Assembly: GCF_001891125.1 (NCBI RefSeq)
Contig: NZ_CP015247.1
Span: 948,501 to 1,012,500, forward strand
Length of the DNA stretch: 64,000 bases
Direction of reading: 5' to 3'
From: Leuconostoc suionicum
Lineage (GTDB): Bacteria > Bacillota > Bacilli > Lactobacillales > Lactobacillaceae
Below the pieces are notes generated by a model. The model had not been told where the DNA came from and ran no database searches. It saw only the letters and a list, made by a program, of their open reading frames with translations. Positions 52,784 to 61,501 of this stretch are shown piece after piece. Made by a program: the position numbers and the translations under genes. The stretch's first letter is position 1; every line of letters begins with the position of its first letter.

Positions 52784-53793
52784 ATACTATAAAAATCATA
52801 ACACCTGGAATGCTAGCGACGGTTCAAGATGATGGTAGAATAGGTCACCAGGGTGAAGGGTTTTTGAATTCTGGCGTTATGGACATTTTTTCCTATCAGA
52901 TTGGTAACGCACTTGTGGGTAATAAATCGACAGATAAACCTGCTAGTATTGAGTTTGGCGTAACTGGGGGTAAGGTAAAATTTTCGAGTAGCACTATTGT
53001 AGCTATAACTGGTGCACGTGTAAATGCAAAGCTAAATGATGCTACGGTGAGTCAGGATATTCCAATTTTAGTCAATGAAAATGACGTATTGGACTTTACG
53101 CAAATTATAGAAGGACGATTTGTATATTTGAGTGTTGCTGGTGGAATTCAGGTGCCAAAAGTTATGGGATCGCATGCGACTACTTTGGCCGTTAATTTGG
53201 GTGGTTTTAATGGAAAAAGATTAGAAAGTGGTGATGTATTGAATATTTTAGACGCGTCTCAGGCTTTTGATTACAATACTGTAAAGCTATTACCAAAAAT
53301 GCCATTAAACCTAATTAGTTTAATTAAGACAAAGAAAATTCGAATTGTGCCCGGTCCTGAATATGACTGGTTTTCGGAGGATGAATGGCAAAAACTATTA
53401 AATAAACCATTTTACTTAGGCAAGTATATTGACCGTATGGGATACCGCATAGAAGGGCCAATGATTATTTTTAAACCAGAAAATTTGTTGTCAGAAGCCA
53501 ATATGAATGGCGCAATTCAAATATCTCGCGACGGGCAACCAATTGTTTTATTAGCGGATCGCGCTACTCATGGAGGATATCCTGTCATTGCTAAGGTTAT
53601 CATTAGTGATTTAGGTATACTTGCGCAATGGCCACAACATAAACCAATACATTTTGAAAAGGTGTCATTAAATGATGCTTGGTTGGCTTCAGCGGACAGA
53701 GCTGAGGTAGTACAAGGTATCTATAAATCGAAGCCATGGGAAATTTTATTACACTCTCGAACCATGGCAAATAAAATCAAACGTTTGTTTTAG
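52780..53793 (+). CDS. pxpC: 5-oxoprolinase subunit PxpC (KipA / AHS2 family)
   Basis: A 337-residue AHS2 protein: TPGMLATVQDDGRIGHQGEG, SIEFGVTGGKVKF, YLSVAGGIQVPKVMGS and ADRATHGGYPVIAKVI are all family signatures. It is homologous to the second half of the urea-carboxylase carboxyltransferase domain, and the family is often annotated as biotin-dependent carboxyltransferase. Coupled to pxpB by an ATGA overlap; 15 nt to the aminotransferase gene. Confidence 0.93.
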   Translation: MNTIKIITPGMLATVQDDGRIGHQGEGFLNSGVMDIFSYQIGNALVGNKSTDKPASIEFGVTGGKVKFSSSTIVAITGARVNAKLNDATVSQDIPILVNENDVLDFTQIIEGRFVYLSVAGGIQVPKVMGSHATTLAVNLGGFNGKRLESGDVLNILDASQAFDYNTVKLLPKMPLNLISLIKTKKIRIVPGPEYDWFSEDEWQKLLNKPFYLGKYIDRMGYRIEGPMIIFKPENLLSEANMNGAIQISRDGQPIVLLADRATHGGYPVIAKVIISDLGILAQWPQHKPIHFEKVSLNDAWLASADRAEVVQGIYKSKPWEILLHSRTMANKIKRLF

Positions 53794-53808
53794 AAAGGAC
53801 ACGAAAGA

Positions 53809-54981
53809 ATGTTAGCAAAACGAGTCGACAGTTTAGAAGCGTCTCCAACGTTGGCAATGGGAAAAAAAGCTAAGGACATGATTGCTGATGGCATTGATGT
53901 CGTTAATTTAAGTCAAGGTGAGCCAGATTTTAATACACCTGACAATATTGGCAGAGCGGCACGGATTGCTATCAAAGATCACCTGACTGATTCCTATACA
54001 GCTACAAATGGATTAGTTGAACTCAAAAATGCTGTGGTCGCTGCAGCAAAAAGAGATTACAATGTTTCTTTATTAACCGATCAAGTTGTGATTACGACTG
54101 GCGCAAAACTTGCCCTGTATGCATTGATGCAAATATTAGTTGATCCCGGAGACCTAGTTATAACTTCTGCCCCTTTTTGGGTTAGCTATTCAGAGCAGGT
54201 CAAATTAGCCGGGGGATCTTTTAAAGCTATTGTTTCTTCTGATCCACAATTCAAGTTAACAATAGATGATCTTAGCAAATTAGAAGAAAAGCCTAAAGTA
54301 GTTATACTAAATACACCTAACAACCCAAGTGGCGCTGTTTACTCAAAGAATGAATTAGAATCAATTATTTCGTGGACAAAGACTAATGACGTATATCTAA
54401 TTCTAGATGAAATTTATGGCAAATTAGTTTATGGCGACACAGTATTTCATTCTGGATTGTCACTAGAATCTCTTGTAAACAGTAAAATGATTATTATTAA
54501 TGGCGTTTCTAAAGCATATGCGATGACTGGATGGCGTATTGGTTGGGCAATTGCTGATGTTTCTATAACGCATGTAATGACTAAAATATTAGGACACTTG
54601 ACCTCAAATCCAACTGTAGTAGCACAGTATGCAGCAATTGAAGCATTGAACGGGCAACAAAAAAGTGTCGAAACAATGAGAAAATCGTTTGAAAGTAGAC
54701 TAAATTTTTTGTATCGGGATTTGTCCGAAATTGATAATATCAGCATACCTTTTAAACCATCTGGATCATTTTATATTTTTTTTAAAATTGATAGTAAATT
54801 TATGAAAAAAAATAATTTTAAAAATACCAACGAAATCTCAATGGCACTGCTATCTGAGGAAAAACTAGCTATTCCTTCGGGTGAGGGATTTGGAATGCCC
54901 GGTTACCTTCGATTAAGCTATGCCAAATCAGAAGCCGAATTAATTGAAGCGGTTAAACGATTAAAACACTTTTTTAGCTAA
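53809..54981 (+). CDS. class I/II aminotransferase, PLP-dependent
   Basis: A 390-residue fold-type I aminotransferase of the aspartate/aromatic subgroup. Visible parts: NLSQGEPDFNTPDNI, YTATNGLVELKNAV, NTPNNPSGAVY (Asn contacting PLP), LDEIYGKLVY (Asp and Tyr) and NGVSKAYAMTGWRIGW with the PLP-lysine near residue 237. AAAGGAC lies before the ATG. Placed in the pxp operon, it would move the amino group from glutamate made from 5-oxoproline, or use glutamate/2-oxoglutarate as partner for another amino acid. Confidence 0.92.
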   Translation: MLAKRVDSLEASPTLAMGKKAKDMIADGIDVVNLSQGEPDFNTPDNIGRAARIAIKDHLTDSYTATNGLVELKNAVVAAAKRDYNVSLLTDQVVITTGAKLALYALMQILVDPGDLVITSAPFWVSYSEQVKLAGGSFKAIVSSDPQFKLTIDDLSKLEEKPKVVILNTPNNPSGAVYSKNELESIISWTKTNDVYLILDEIYGKLVYGDTVFHSGLSLESLVNSKMIIINGVSKAYAMTGWRIGWAIADVSITHVMTKILGHLTSNPTVVAQYAAIEALNGQQKSVETMRKSFESRLNFLYRDLSEIDNISIPFKPSGSFYIFFKIDSKFMKKNNFKNTNEISMALLSEEKLAIPSGEGFGMPGYLRLSYAKSEAELIEAVKRLKHFFS

Positions 54982-55030
54982 AGATAAATTATTAAAACCA
55001 TCAAGGTTTATAAATTGAGTGGAAGAAAAA

Positions 55031-55963
55031 ATGAAAAAAGTTTTAGTGGCTTCACAAGTAGATGAAATAGCCAAAACCTTTTTAATACAACAAGGATTTC
55101 AAGTGCTTGAAAATAATCAAGAAACTGATAATTGTTTTGATGAGAATCCTGAGGTTGAAGCAGGATTATTAATGCCAATTAAATTTGATGATAATACAAT
55201 GAATAAAATGCCAAATTTGAAAATTATAGCGAGGCATGGAGTTGGTTATGATAATGTCAGTCTTAGTGCTGCAACTCAGCGTGGAATCGTTGTCACAAAC
55301 ACACCTGGTGCAAATGCTAGCTCAGTGGCCGAGACTGCTTTGATGTTTTTATTGATGTCCGGACGTCAATTTGCCTCAAAACTAATCAATTCTAATACCA
55401 AAAGTTTAGCTCTTTCAACAGGTAATAGTTTTGGATACGAACTATCTCACAAAATTGTCGGCATTATTGGGTATGGGAACATTGGGCGGAAAATTGCTCG
55501 TCTTTTAAGCGGTTTCAATGTAAAAATTCTCGTAAATGCGAGACATAAATACGTGATAGACAATGGTGAAATGGCTTCATTAGTTGAAATATACGAAAAG
55601 GCAGATTATATTGTTTTAGCATTACCTGCAACACATGAAACAACACACATGATTAACTCTGCTACTCTAAAACTAATGAAAAAAAATGCCGTCTTGATCA
55701 ATGTCGGACGTGGTCAGCTTATTGATGAAGATGCATTATATAGTGCGTTAATAAATAATCAAATTTTTGGAGCAGGCTTGGACGTTACTGAAAATGAGCC
55801 TGTGAGTGCACAAAATCCATTGTATAGTCTGCCTAATGTATTTCTTACCCCACATGTTGCAGGACAATCGCGAGAAGCAAAAGAAAACGTTGCCCTCGAA
55901 GCAGCTAAAGAAATTACACGAGTATTAAATGGAAGTCAACCAAAACATCAAGTAAATAATTAG
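55031..55963 (+). CDS. D-2-hydroxyacid dehydrogenase
   Basis: A 310-residue D-isomer specific dehydrogenase. NAD-binding IVGIIGYGNIGRKIA is followed by LINVGRGQLIDEDAL (Arg), TENEP (Glu) and LTPHVAGQS (His), so all catalytic residues are present. The ATG at 55031 is preferred to GTG 55019 because GGAAG precedes it. As the last gene of the operon it could reduce the 2-oxoacid released by the aminotransferase, for example 2-oxoglutarate to D-2-hydroxyglutarate, and recycle NAD (inference). Downstream to 56181 there is no gene, only AT-rich sequence with a short IS30-like CTGCAG stretch at about 56023. Confidence 0.92.
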   Translation: MKKVLVASQVDEIAKTFLIQQGFQVLENNQETDNCFDENPEVEAGLLMPIKFDDNTMNKMPNLKIIARHGVGYDNVSLSAATQRGIVVTNTPGANASSVAETALMFLLMSGRQFASKLINSNTKSLALSTGNSFGYELSHKIVGIIGYGNIGRKIARLLSGFNVKILVNARHKYVIDNGEMASLVEIYEKADYIVLALPATHETTHMINSATLKLMKKNAVLINVGRGQLIDEDALYSALINNQIFGAGLDVTENEPVSAQNPLYSLPNVFLTPHVAGQSREAKENVALEAAKEITRVLNGSQPKHQVNN

Positions 55964-56181
55964 TCCTAGTTTAGATGCAAAAAACATATTTTAAAATTAA
56001 AACGAAATACTTAATTAAAAAATCTGCAGTACCTGTGAAAAAGAATCGTTCATGTTTTTAGTTCAAGAGTGAAAAGTAAGGATTCAACTTTTTGTATAAT
56101 TTTCAAGAACATTGAAGTCGAATGAAACTCAAATTATCAACTCAACAATTCATGATTAAAATCCTGATTATTTATTTTTAT

Positions 56182-57208
56182 GGTAGATTGTAAAATTAAA
56201 CCGAACACTTGAATAAAAAAGCCGCAGCGCCTTTAATGGTAATTGTCTAAAACAACCATAAAGGAACTGCGACTCATGACTAGTTTATCATCTCAAGAAC
56301 GCACTGTCATTCAAACTTTACTCGAATTGAATTATTCTGTTCGTGCCATTGCGCGCTTTATTAAACGCTCTCCTTCAACCGTTTCGATTGAAATTCATCA
56401 AGTTACACCCTATAAAGCTGAGATTGCTCATGCGTTGGCATTGAAAAAACGTCATCTACGTGGTCGTCATGACACGCTAACACCAGCTATCGCTGTCTTG
56501 TTGAATCACCACATTGGTATATTGAAGTGGTCACCAGAAACCGCTGCGCATGTTTTAGGGTTACCTTTCAAAACGATTTATAATTGGCTCAATGCTGGTC
56601 GACTCAAACTATCATTGGCTGATTTACCTGACAAAGGTATCCGTCAAAAGCGTCAATCTGATGGTAGACGACAAGTATTTGTGCATGGTCGTTCGATTGA
56701 AACGAGACCTGAAAGTGTGAAAGCACGACAAACCTTTGGACATTTTGAAGTTGACACCATGCAATCGGGTAAAAGACGTGGTGATGTGCTGGTGACAATT
56801 ACTGAAAGACTAAGCCGGCAACATATCGTGAGACAGGTCACTGGGCGCAATAGTCAGGCAGTGACACCAGTCTTAATTCATTTTTTTCAAGGGATCAAAA
56901 ATGCCAAGTCAATCACTGTTGATCGTGGGCGAGAATTTGCAAAATATAACGAAATCGAGCAAAAACTAGGCATTCCAGTCTATTTTGCGCACCCATATTC
57001 ACCAGAAGAACGTGGGAGTAATGAGATATTAAATCGATACGTCCGTCGTTTTATACCGAAAGAACGCAAAATTGAAACAGTTAGCGCCAAAGAATTAGAT
57101 CAAATTAATCATTGGATCAATGCGAGACCAATGAAAACACTCAACTGGCAATCACCACGAAAGGTTTTTCAGCAGTTTGCAGTGTTCGGTTAATTCTTGC
57201 AATCTACC
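56182..57208 (+). mobile_element. IS30-family element, variant type
   Basis: A 1027-bp element with ends GGTAGATTG…CAATCTACC and a 4-bp direct repeat TTAT (56178-56181 and 57209-57212). It is a diverged relative of the 1032-bp copies, not the same isoform. It separates the pxp operon from the hsdS relic. Confidence 0.88.
56276..57193 (+). CDS. IS30-family transposase (variant)
   Basis: A 305-residue DDE transposase, intact, roughly 75-80 percent identical by eye to the 306-residue proteins of the other copies. Core residues Asp in HFEVDTMQSG, Asp in SITVDRGREF and Glu in SPEERGSNE are retained. The ATG at 56276 aligns with the start of the other copies; the 11-codon extension upstream covers the terminal repeat region and is not needed. 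Confidence 0.92.
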   Translation: MTSLSSQERTVIQTLLELNYSVRAIARFIKRSPSTVSIEIHQVTPYKAEIAHALALKKRHLRGRHDTLTPAIAVLLNHHIGILKWSPETAAHVLGLPFKTIYNWLNAGRLKLSLADLPDKGIRQKRQSDGRRQVFVHGRSIETRPESVKARQTFGHFEVDTMQSGKRRGDVLVTITERLSRQHIVRQVTGRNSQAVTPVLIHFFQGIKNAKSITVDRGREFAKYNEIEQKLGIPVYFAHPYSPEERGSNEILNRYVRRFIPKERKIETVSAKELDQINHWINARPMKTLNWQSPRKVFQQFAVFG

Positions 57209-57312
57209 TTATTTGAAACTAGAAACAGTAAAATTCAGATACTCTACTACATACTGCTCTTATGCTAGATTTACGGACAGATTTTCCTCTGCCCTGTAAA
57301 CTAATAGCATAG

Positions 57313-57648
57313 GAGCAATTTGATGATTGTACAACTGGATCTCATTATGTAGATTTCCCTTTTAAGATTAAGAGCTCCGCAATGAAATTACTTAGTTTGA
57401 ATGATAATTCTGACAATTCCTATTTTATGTTTAATACATTGAAGAATATAAAATATGTACCTCAAAGTCATGAACGTCATTGGATTTCTAAATTTTCATC
57501 ATTTGAAATCTATAGACCTAGTCAGGAAGAACAACAAAAGATCGGTTCATTCTTCAAACAGTTAGATGCCAGTATCGCTCTTCATCAACATAAGTTAGAT
57601 TTGCTCAAGGAACAGAAAAAAGGTTTCTTGCAAAAAATGTTTCTATAG
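57313..57648 (+). pseudogene. hsdS fragment (type I restriction specificity subunit, C-terminal part)
   Basis: The frame opens after a stop at 57310 and encodes the end of a target-recognition domain plus the final helix: [19 protein letters not shown], then [43 protein letters not shown], the canonical HsdS C-terminus. A full HsdS has about 400 residues; 5' part, hsdM and hsdR are absent. The bases between the IS and 57312 seem to be more of the same gene with stops. It cannot give specificity alone. Confidence 0.82.
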
Positions 57649-57705
57649 TAATCCACCTATACCAATCAAAGTTGACATAATTGTGACTATCAAAAGTAAC
57701 GCTAC

Positions 57706-57732
57706 AACAGGCTTTTTAAGGCCTGTTTTTTG
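57706..57732 (+). terminator. terminator behind the hsdS relic
   Basis: ACAGGC (57707-57712) and GCCTGT (57721-57726) with TTTTTAAG between, then TTTTTT. A paralogous hairpin is at 36231. Confidence 0.78.
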
Positions 57733-57784
57733 TTTGTAAAATTGCAAAATTCACAAGCTAATTTAATGGCGCATTTTTACATCT

Positions 57785-58816
57785 GGCAGATTGTAAAATT
57801 AAACCGAACACCTTGCATAAAAAAACTGCAGAGACTTTAATGGTAATTGACTAAAATCAACCATAAAGGATCTGCAGCTTATGTCTTCTAGTTTATCAGC
57901 TCACGAACGTTCTGTCATTGAAACAATGATCAAACTTAATCATTCAACTCGAGAAATAGCCCGTTTCTTAAAGCGTTCTCCTGCAACTATTACCTACGAG
58001 TTAAATCGAATTAAACCATACAATGCACAACAGGCTCATCATTTAGCCCAGTGTAATCGGCACAAACACGGTCGCCATCCGACCCTAACACCTGAAATAT
58101 CAGCTTTTTTGAACCATCACATTGGTATCTTGAAGTGGTCACCAGAAACGGCTGCTCATGTATTGGGCATTGCTTTCAAGACCATCTACAACTGGATTCA
58201 TCATGGTTTGCTTAAAATTAAGTTATCAGATTTACCTGATAAAGGTATTCGACGTAAACGTCAATCTGACGGCCGTAGACGTGTTTTTGCTCATGGCCGT
58301 TCAATTGAAAAACGACCAAAAGCTGTCCAATTAAGACAAGAATTTGGTCATTTTGAAGTTGATACGATGCAATCTGGTAAAACACGTGGCGATGTTTTAG
58401 TGACCATCACAGAACGATTGAGTCGACAACATATCATGAGACATGTCAGTGGGCGCAATAGTCAGGCAGTGACACCAGCTATTATTAGGTTTTTCAAGGG
58501 TATAAAAAATGCTAAATCAATTACAGTTGATCACGGTCGAGAGTTTGCAAAATATGATGAAATAGAAGAACAGCTAGGCATACCGATGTATTTTGCACAC
58601 CCATATTCACCAGAAGAACGTGGTAGTAATGAAGTGCTAAATCGATATGTCCGTCGTTTTATCCCAAAAGAACGCAAAATTGAAACCATCAGTCAGAAAG
58701 AATTAGATCAAATTAATCATTGGATTAATGCCAGGCCAATGAAAACGCTCAACTGGCAATCACCACGAAAAGTCTTTCAGAAACATGCGGTGTTCGGATG
58801 ATTCTTGCAATCTGCC
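57785..58816 (+). mobile_element. IS30-family element, copy 2
   Basis: A 1032-bp copy with GGCAGATTG…CAATCTGCC ends and a 4-bp direct repeat ATCT (57781-57784, 58817-58820). It lies within the hsdS downstream region: the flanks rejoin to match the paralogous sequence at 36300-36340. Confidence 0.92.
57881..58801 (+). CDS. IS30-family transposase
   Basis: A 306-residue protein identical to the transposases at 21313 (minus) and 63068. HTH and DDE residues intact, AAAGGA before the ATG region. Identity between copies shows recent activity. Confidence 0.95.
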   Translation: MSSSLSAHERSVIETMIKLNHSTREIARFLKRSPATITYELNRIKPYNAQQAHHLAQCNRHKHGRHPTLTPEISAFLNHHIGILKWSPETAAHVLGIAFKTIYNWIHHGLLKIKLSDLPDKGIRRKRQSDGRRRVFAHGRSIEKRPKAVQLRQEFGHFEVDTMQSGKTRGDVLVTITERLSRQHIMRHVSGRNSQAVTPAIIRFFKGIKNAKSITVDHGREFAKYDEIEEQLGIPMYFAHPYSPEERGSNEVLNRYVRRFIPKERKIETISQKELDQINHWINARPMKTLNWQSPRKVFQKHAVFG

Positions 58817-58920
58817 ATCTCACAAGCACATATTTTTAGTCCATTTCACAAGCAACTGTGTTTTAGACCAATCGCAATCTAGTTTGTTTATTCCATAAAA
58901 AACAAAATTTTGTTTTAAAA

Positions 58921-58976
58921 TTGACACCGTGTCAATTAAGTCATATAATAAAAATATAGAAATGACACGGTGTCAT
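58921..58976 (+). promoter_or_regulatory. hrtRBA promoter with two HrtR-type operators
   Basis: TTGACACCGTGTCAA (58921-58935) and ATGACACGGTGTCAT (58962-58976) are 15-bp palindromes, the second one base from the known Lactococcus HrtR site ATGACACAGTGTCAT. TTGACA (58921-58926), 17 bp, TATAAT (58944-58949) form a consensus promoter, so operator 1 covers the -35 and operator 2 the early transcript. Confidence 0.9.
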
Positions 58977-58994
58977 TTACAGAAAGGAAATTTT

Positions 58995-59528
58995 ATGGCA
59001 AAAGAAATACTTTCAAGATTATCACAGGAAAAAATCAAAAAAATAAGGTCATCTTTATTAAAAGAATTTTCGGAATATAATATTTCGGAGGCTCAAGTTG
59101 CAAGAATTGTGAAGGAAGCAAACATCTCTCGTGGTTCGTTTTATACTTATTTCAGTGATTTATTTGATGCCTATAACTGGATTTTGTCTCAGGTGTTAAC
59201 CGAAGTGCATCAAAGAAAAGCAGAAGGGTCTCTTAATTCTGCTGAACTTCTTATTTTGTCTGCTGAGGATGATGAATATTTTAACTTTTTAAGAAAATAT
59301 TTTGAAATAAATGAATCGCTATTGAGGGTTTGGAATAGTAAGAATCACAAGAGTCCTGATTACAACTTTGTTGAACATGTGTTAAATGAAGACGAAACTA
59401 GAAAGTGGGTTAAAGATTTGATAACTCACGAGGCCATTAGACAGTCCTTTCTGCACCCTGAAGAAAGAGAAAATATTGTTTTACATTTAAAAGCCGCTGA
59501 AAAGTTAATTGGAGAGAAAGAGGTATAA
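58995..59528 (+). CDS. hrtR: TetR-family heme-responsive repressor
   Basis: A 177-residue TetR regulator. The HTH is VARIVKEANISRGSFYTYF (about 35-53). In Lactococcus HrtR heme is held by His72 and His149; here His72 is conserved in position and His145 is the likely second ligand. The ATG at 58995 follows AAAGGAAA; the frame upstream runs through the operators and is not translated. It should be released from its operators by heme. The hrtB gene follows 2 nt after the stop. Confidence 0.87.
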   Translation: MAKEILSRLSQEKIKKIRSSLLKEFSEYNISEAQVARIVKEANISRGSFYTYFSDLFDAYNWILSQVLTEVHQRKAEGSLNSAELLILSAEDDEYFNFLRKYFEINESLLRVWNSKNHKSPDYNFVEHVLNEDETRKWVKDLITHEAIRQSFLHPEERENIVLHLKAAEKLIGEKEV

Positions 59529-59530
59529 AT

Positions 59531-60592
59531 ATGTTCTTAGCGTTGAATGAAATTCGACACGAAAAAATGAGGTATGGTCTGATTGTGTCAGTGATAAGTT
59601 TAGTCAGTTTTCTGATTTTTATTCTTAGTGCGTTATCACTTGGACTTGCTAATCAAAATACAGCAGCCATTGATTCTTGGAAAACAACCAGTGCGTTAAT
59701 GACAAAAAATGCAAATGGTAATATGGGCCAATCCCTGATGACAAAAAATCAGTTAGATTCCACATCAAAATCTGACGATACGGCACGAGTTGGTATTAGC
59801 CCCACAAATGTTAAAAGAACAAATTCAAGTACAAGTCAATCTGTTCAATTCATCGGTGTTAATTTTAACGAATATATTTTCAAAGATTTAACCGTTACGA
59901 TGGGACACTTACCAAAGAATAAGTCTGAGATTGTCATTTCTGATAAGCTAAACGATTTAAAAATTGGAGATAGAGTATATATTGGATTAGACAATAATTC
60001 TTTTAAAATTGTAGGCAAGGTTAGTGATGCACAATATAATATGGCGCCGGTCATATACGGTTCAATTAATAATTGGGCAGTCATCAAAGGTGTCGGAAAT
60101 CAATTTTATGGAAGTGGGCTAATATCAAAGGAGAAGCTACCTACAAAGAATTTAAGTTCGGATCTTGTCATCTATGATAAAAGCACTTTTCTCAGCAAGT
60201 TACCTGGTTATGCTGCACAAAACACAACTTTTGCTTTTATGATAGTTTTTCTAATCATTATTTCATTAGTAGTTGTAACAATCTTTTTGTATATTTTAAC
60301 AATTCAGAAATTACCTAACTTAGCTGTCTTAAGAGCACAGGGAATACCTAGCAAATATTTATTGAGGAATACATTTGGAGAGACTTTGTTGATTATGATT
60401 ACTTCCGTGGTACTTGGCTTGATACTTACTACAATCTCTGGAATACTGATTCCAGCAGGCGTTCCGATGTATTTTAACATACCACTTATTGCAGGGGTGG
60501 GCATTGGCATAGTCATAACCGGGCTTATCGGTTCTCTAATTCCAATGAAAATTATAGCAAAAATTGATCCAGTTTCAGCAATAGGAGGATAA
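59531..60592 (+). CDS. hrtB: heme efflux permease, MacB/FtsX-type
   Basis: A 353-residue ABC permease with one N-terminal helix (about 15-40), a large external domain (60-225) and three C-terminal helices (about 235-260, 280-305, 315-345), the MacB-like four-helix topology of HrtB. The C-terminal IAKIDPVSAIGG is the FtsX-family end that contacts the ATPase. GGAGAGAAAGAGG precedes the ATG. Gene order hrtR-hrtB-hrtA matches Lactococcus lactis. Confidence 0.87.
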   Translation: MFLALNEIRHEKMRYGLIVSVISLVSFLIFILSALSLGLANQNTAAIDSWKTTSALMTKNANGNMGQSLMTKNQLDSTSKSDDTARVGISPTNVKRTNSSTSQSVQFIGVNFNEYIFKDLTVTMGHLPKNKSEIVISDKLNDLKIGDRVYIGLDNNSFKIVGKVSDAQYNMAPVIYGSINNWAVIKGVGNQFYGSGLISKEKLPTKNLSSDLVIYDKSTFLSKLPGYAAQNTTFAFMIVFLIIISLVVVTIFLYILTIQKLPNLAVLRAQGIPSKYLLRNTFGETLLIMITSVVLGLILTTISGILIPAGVPMYFNIPLIAGVGIGIVITGLIGSLIPMKIIAKIDPVSAIGG

Positions 60593-60594
60593 AC

Positions 60595-61266
60595 ATGGCA
60601 ACTCTAGAATTAAAAAATGTAAATAAAGTGTTTGGATCCGGTGCGAACCAAGTCGTGGCACTCGATGATATTAATTTCAAATCTGTATCTGGAGAACTAA
60701 CACTAATCTTAGGCCCATCTGGTTCGGGGAAAAGCACTTTGCTGACTATTTTGGGTGGTATTCAAACTGCATCTAGTGGTCAAGTCCTATTAGATGAACA
60801 CTCTCTTAATGATTTGAGTAAAACAGCACAAGAAAAGAATAGGCTAGATAAGATTGGGTTTATTTTACAGCGTTATAGTTTGGTCCCTTTCTTAACAGTG
60901 AAACAACAATTTGAGTTAGTAGACAAAGTGAAAGGTCACAATCTGAGTCCAGAGGTATTTGAAAATCTGTTGGATGAGTTGGGAATACAAAAATTGTTAG
61001 CACAATATCCAGGTGAATTGTCTGGAGGACAATCGCAGCGAGTCGCCATTGCTCGAGCTTTGTATGGTGATCCAAGCATTGTTCTTGCAGATGAACCCAC
61101 TGCAGCCCTTGATAGTTCCAGAGTCGAAGTTGTCGGACAACTTTTCCAAGATATTGCGCATAATTACAATAAGGCTATTGTGACAGTTACTCATGATATT
61201 CGTTTAAAAAAATTTGCTGATCATATCTATGAGCTTGTCGATGGTCATTTACAACAAGTTAAATAA
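60595..61266 (+). CDS. hrtA: heme efflux ATP-binding protein
   Basis: A 223-residue ABC ATPase of the LolD/MacB group: Walker A GPSGSGKST, Q-loop FILQ, signature LSGGQSQRVAIARAL, Walker B IVLADEPTAALD, H-loop TVTHD. AGGAGG lies 6 nt before the ATG, inside the end of hrtB. With HrtB it exports excess heme, which matters for a bacterium that takes up heme for respiration. Confidence 0.92.
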   Translation: MATLELKNVNKVFGSGANQVVALDDINFKSVSGELTLILGPSGSGKSTLLTILGGIQTASSGQVLLDEHSLNDLSKTAQEKNRLDKIGFILQRYSLVPFLTVKQQFELVDKVKGHNLSPEVFENLLDELGIQKLLAQYPGELSGGQSQRVAIARALYGDPSIVLADEPTAALDSSRVEVVGQLFQDIAHNYNKAIVTVTHDIRLKKFADHIYELVDGHLQQVK

Positions 61267-61337
61267 CGGCATCGAATGATTAAAAGAAAACCAGATTAAT
61301 TGTATTTAACCAAAGTAGTGCCTACGTACAACAACAC

Positions 61338-61370
61338 TAAAAAAGCCTTTCTAGGGTCTGTTTTTTTTTC
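61338..61370 (+). terminator. weak terminator behind hrtA
   Basis: AAAAAAGCC and a partially complementary GGGTCTGTTTTTT around TTTCTA, followed by nine T's. The stem is poor, the T run good. The rest of 61267-61501 holds no gene and probably includes the right-hand end of the IS110 element. Confidence 0.45.
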
Positions 61371-61501
61371 TACCAGAAGTCAAGTGTTTCAATGCATTTA
61401 GCTTCTTTTTATGATGCTGCAATTGGTCATCAAGCACTACTAAAATAAACCGATGTCTTCACATTGGTTTTGCAAAATGTTAGGCTTATAAATGTACAAT
61501 T

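Noticed and set aside
55964-56181. Possible partial IS30 end around the CTGCAG stretch
   Set aside because: Only a few bases resemble the IS leader; the terminal repeat is missing, so no element can be claimed.
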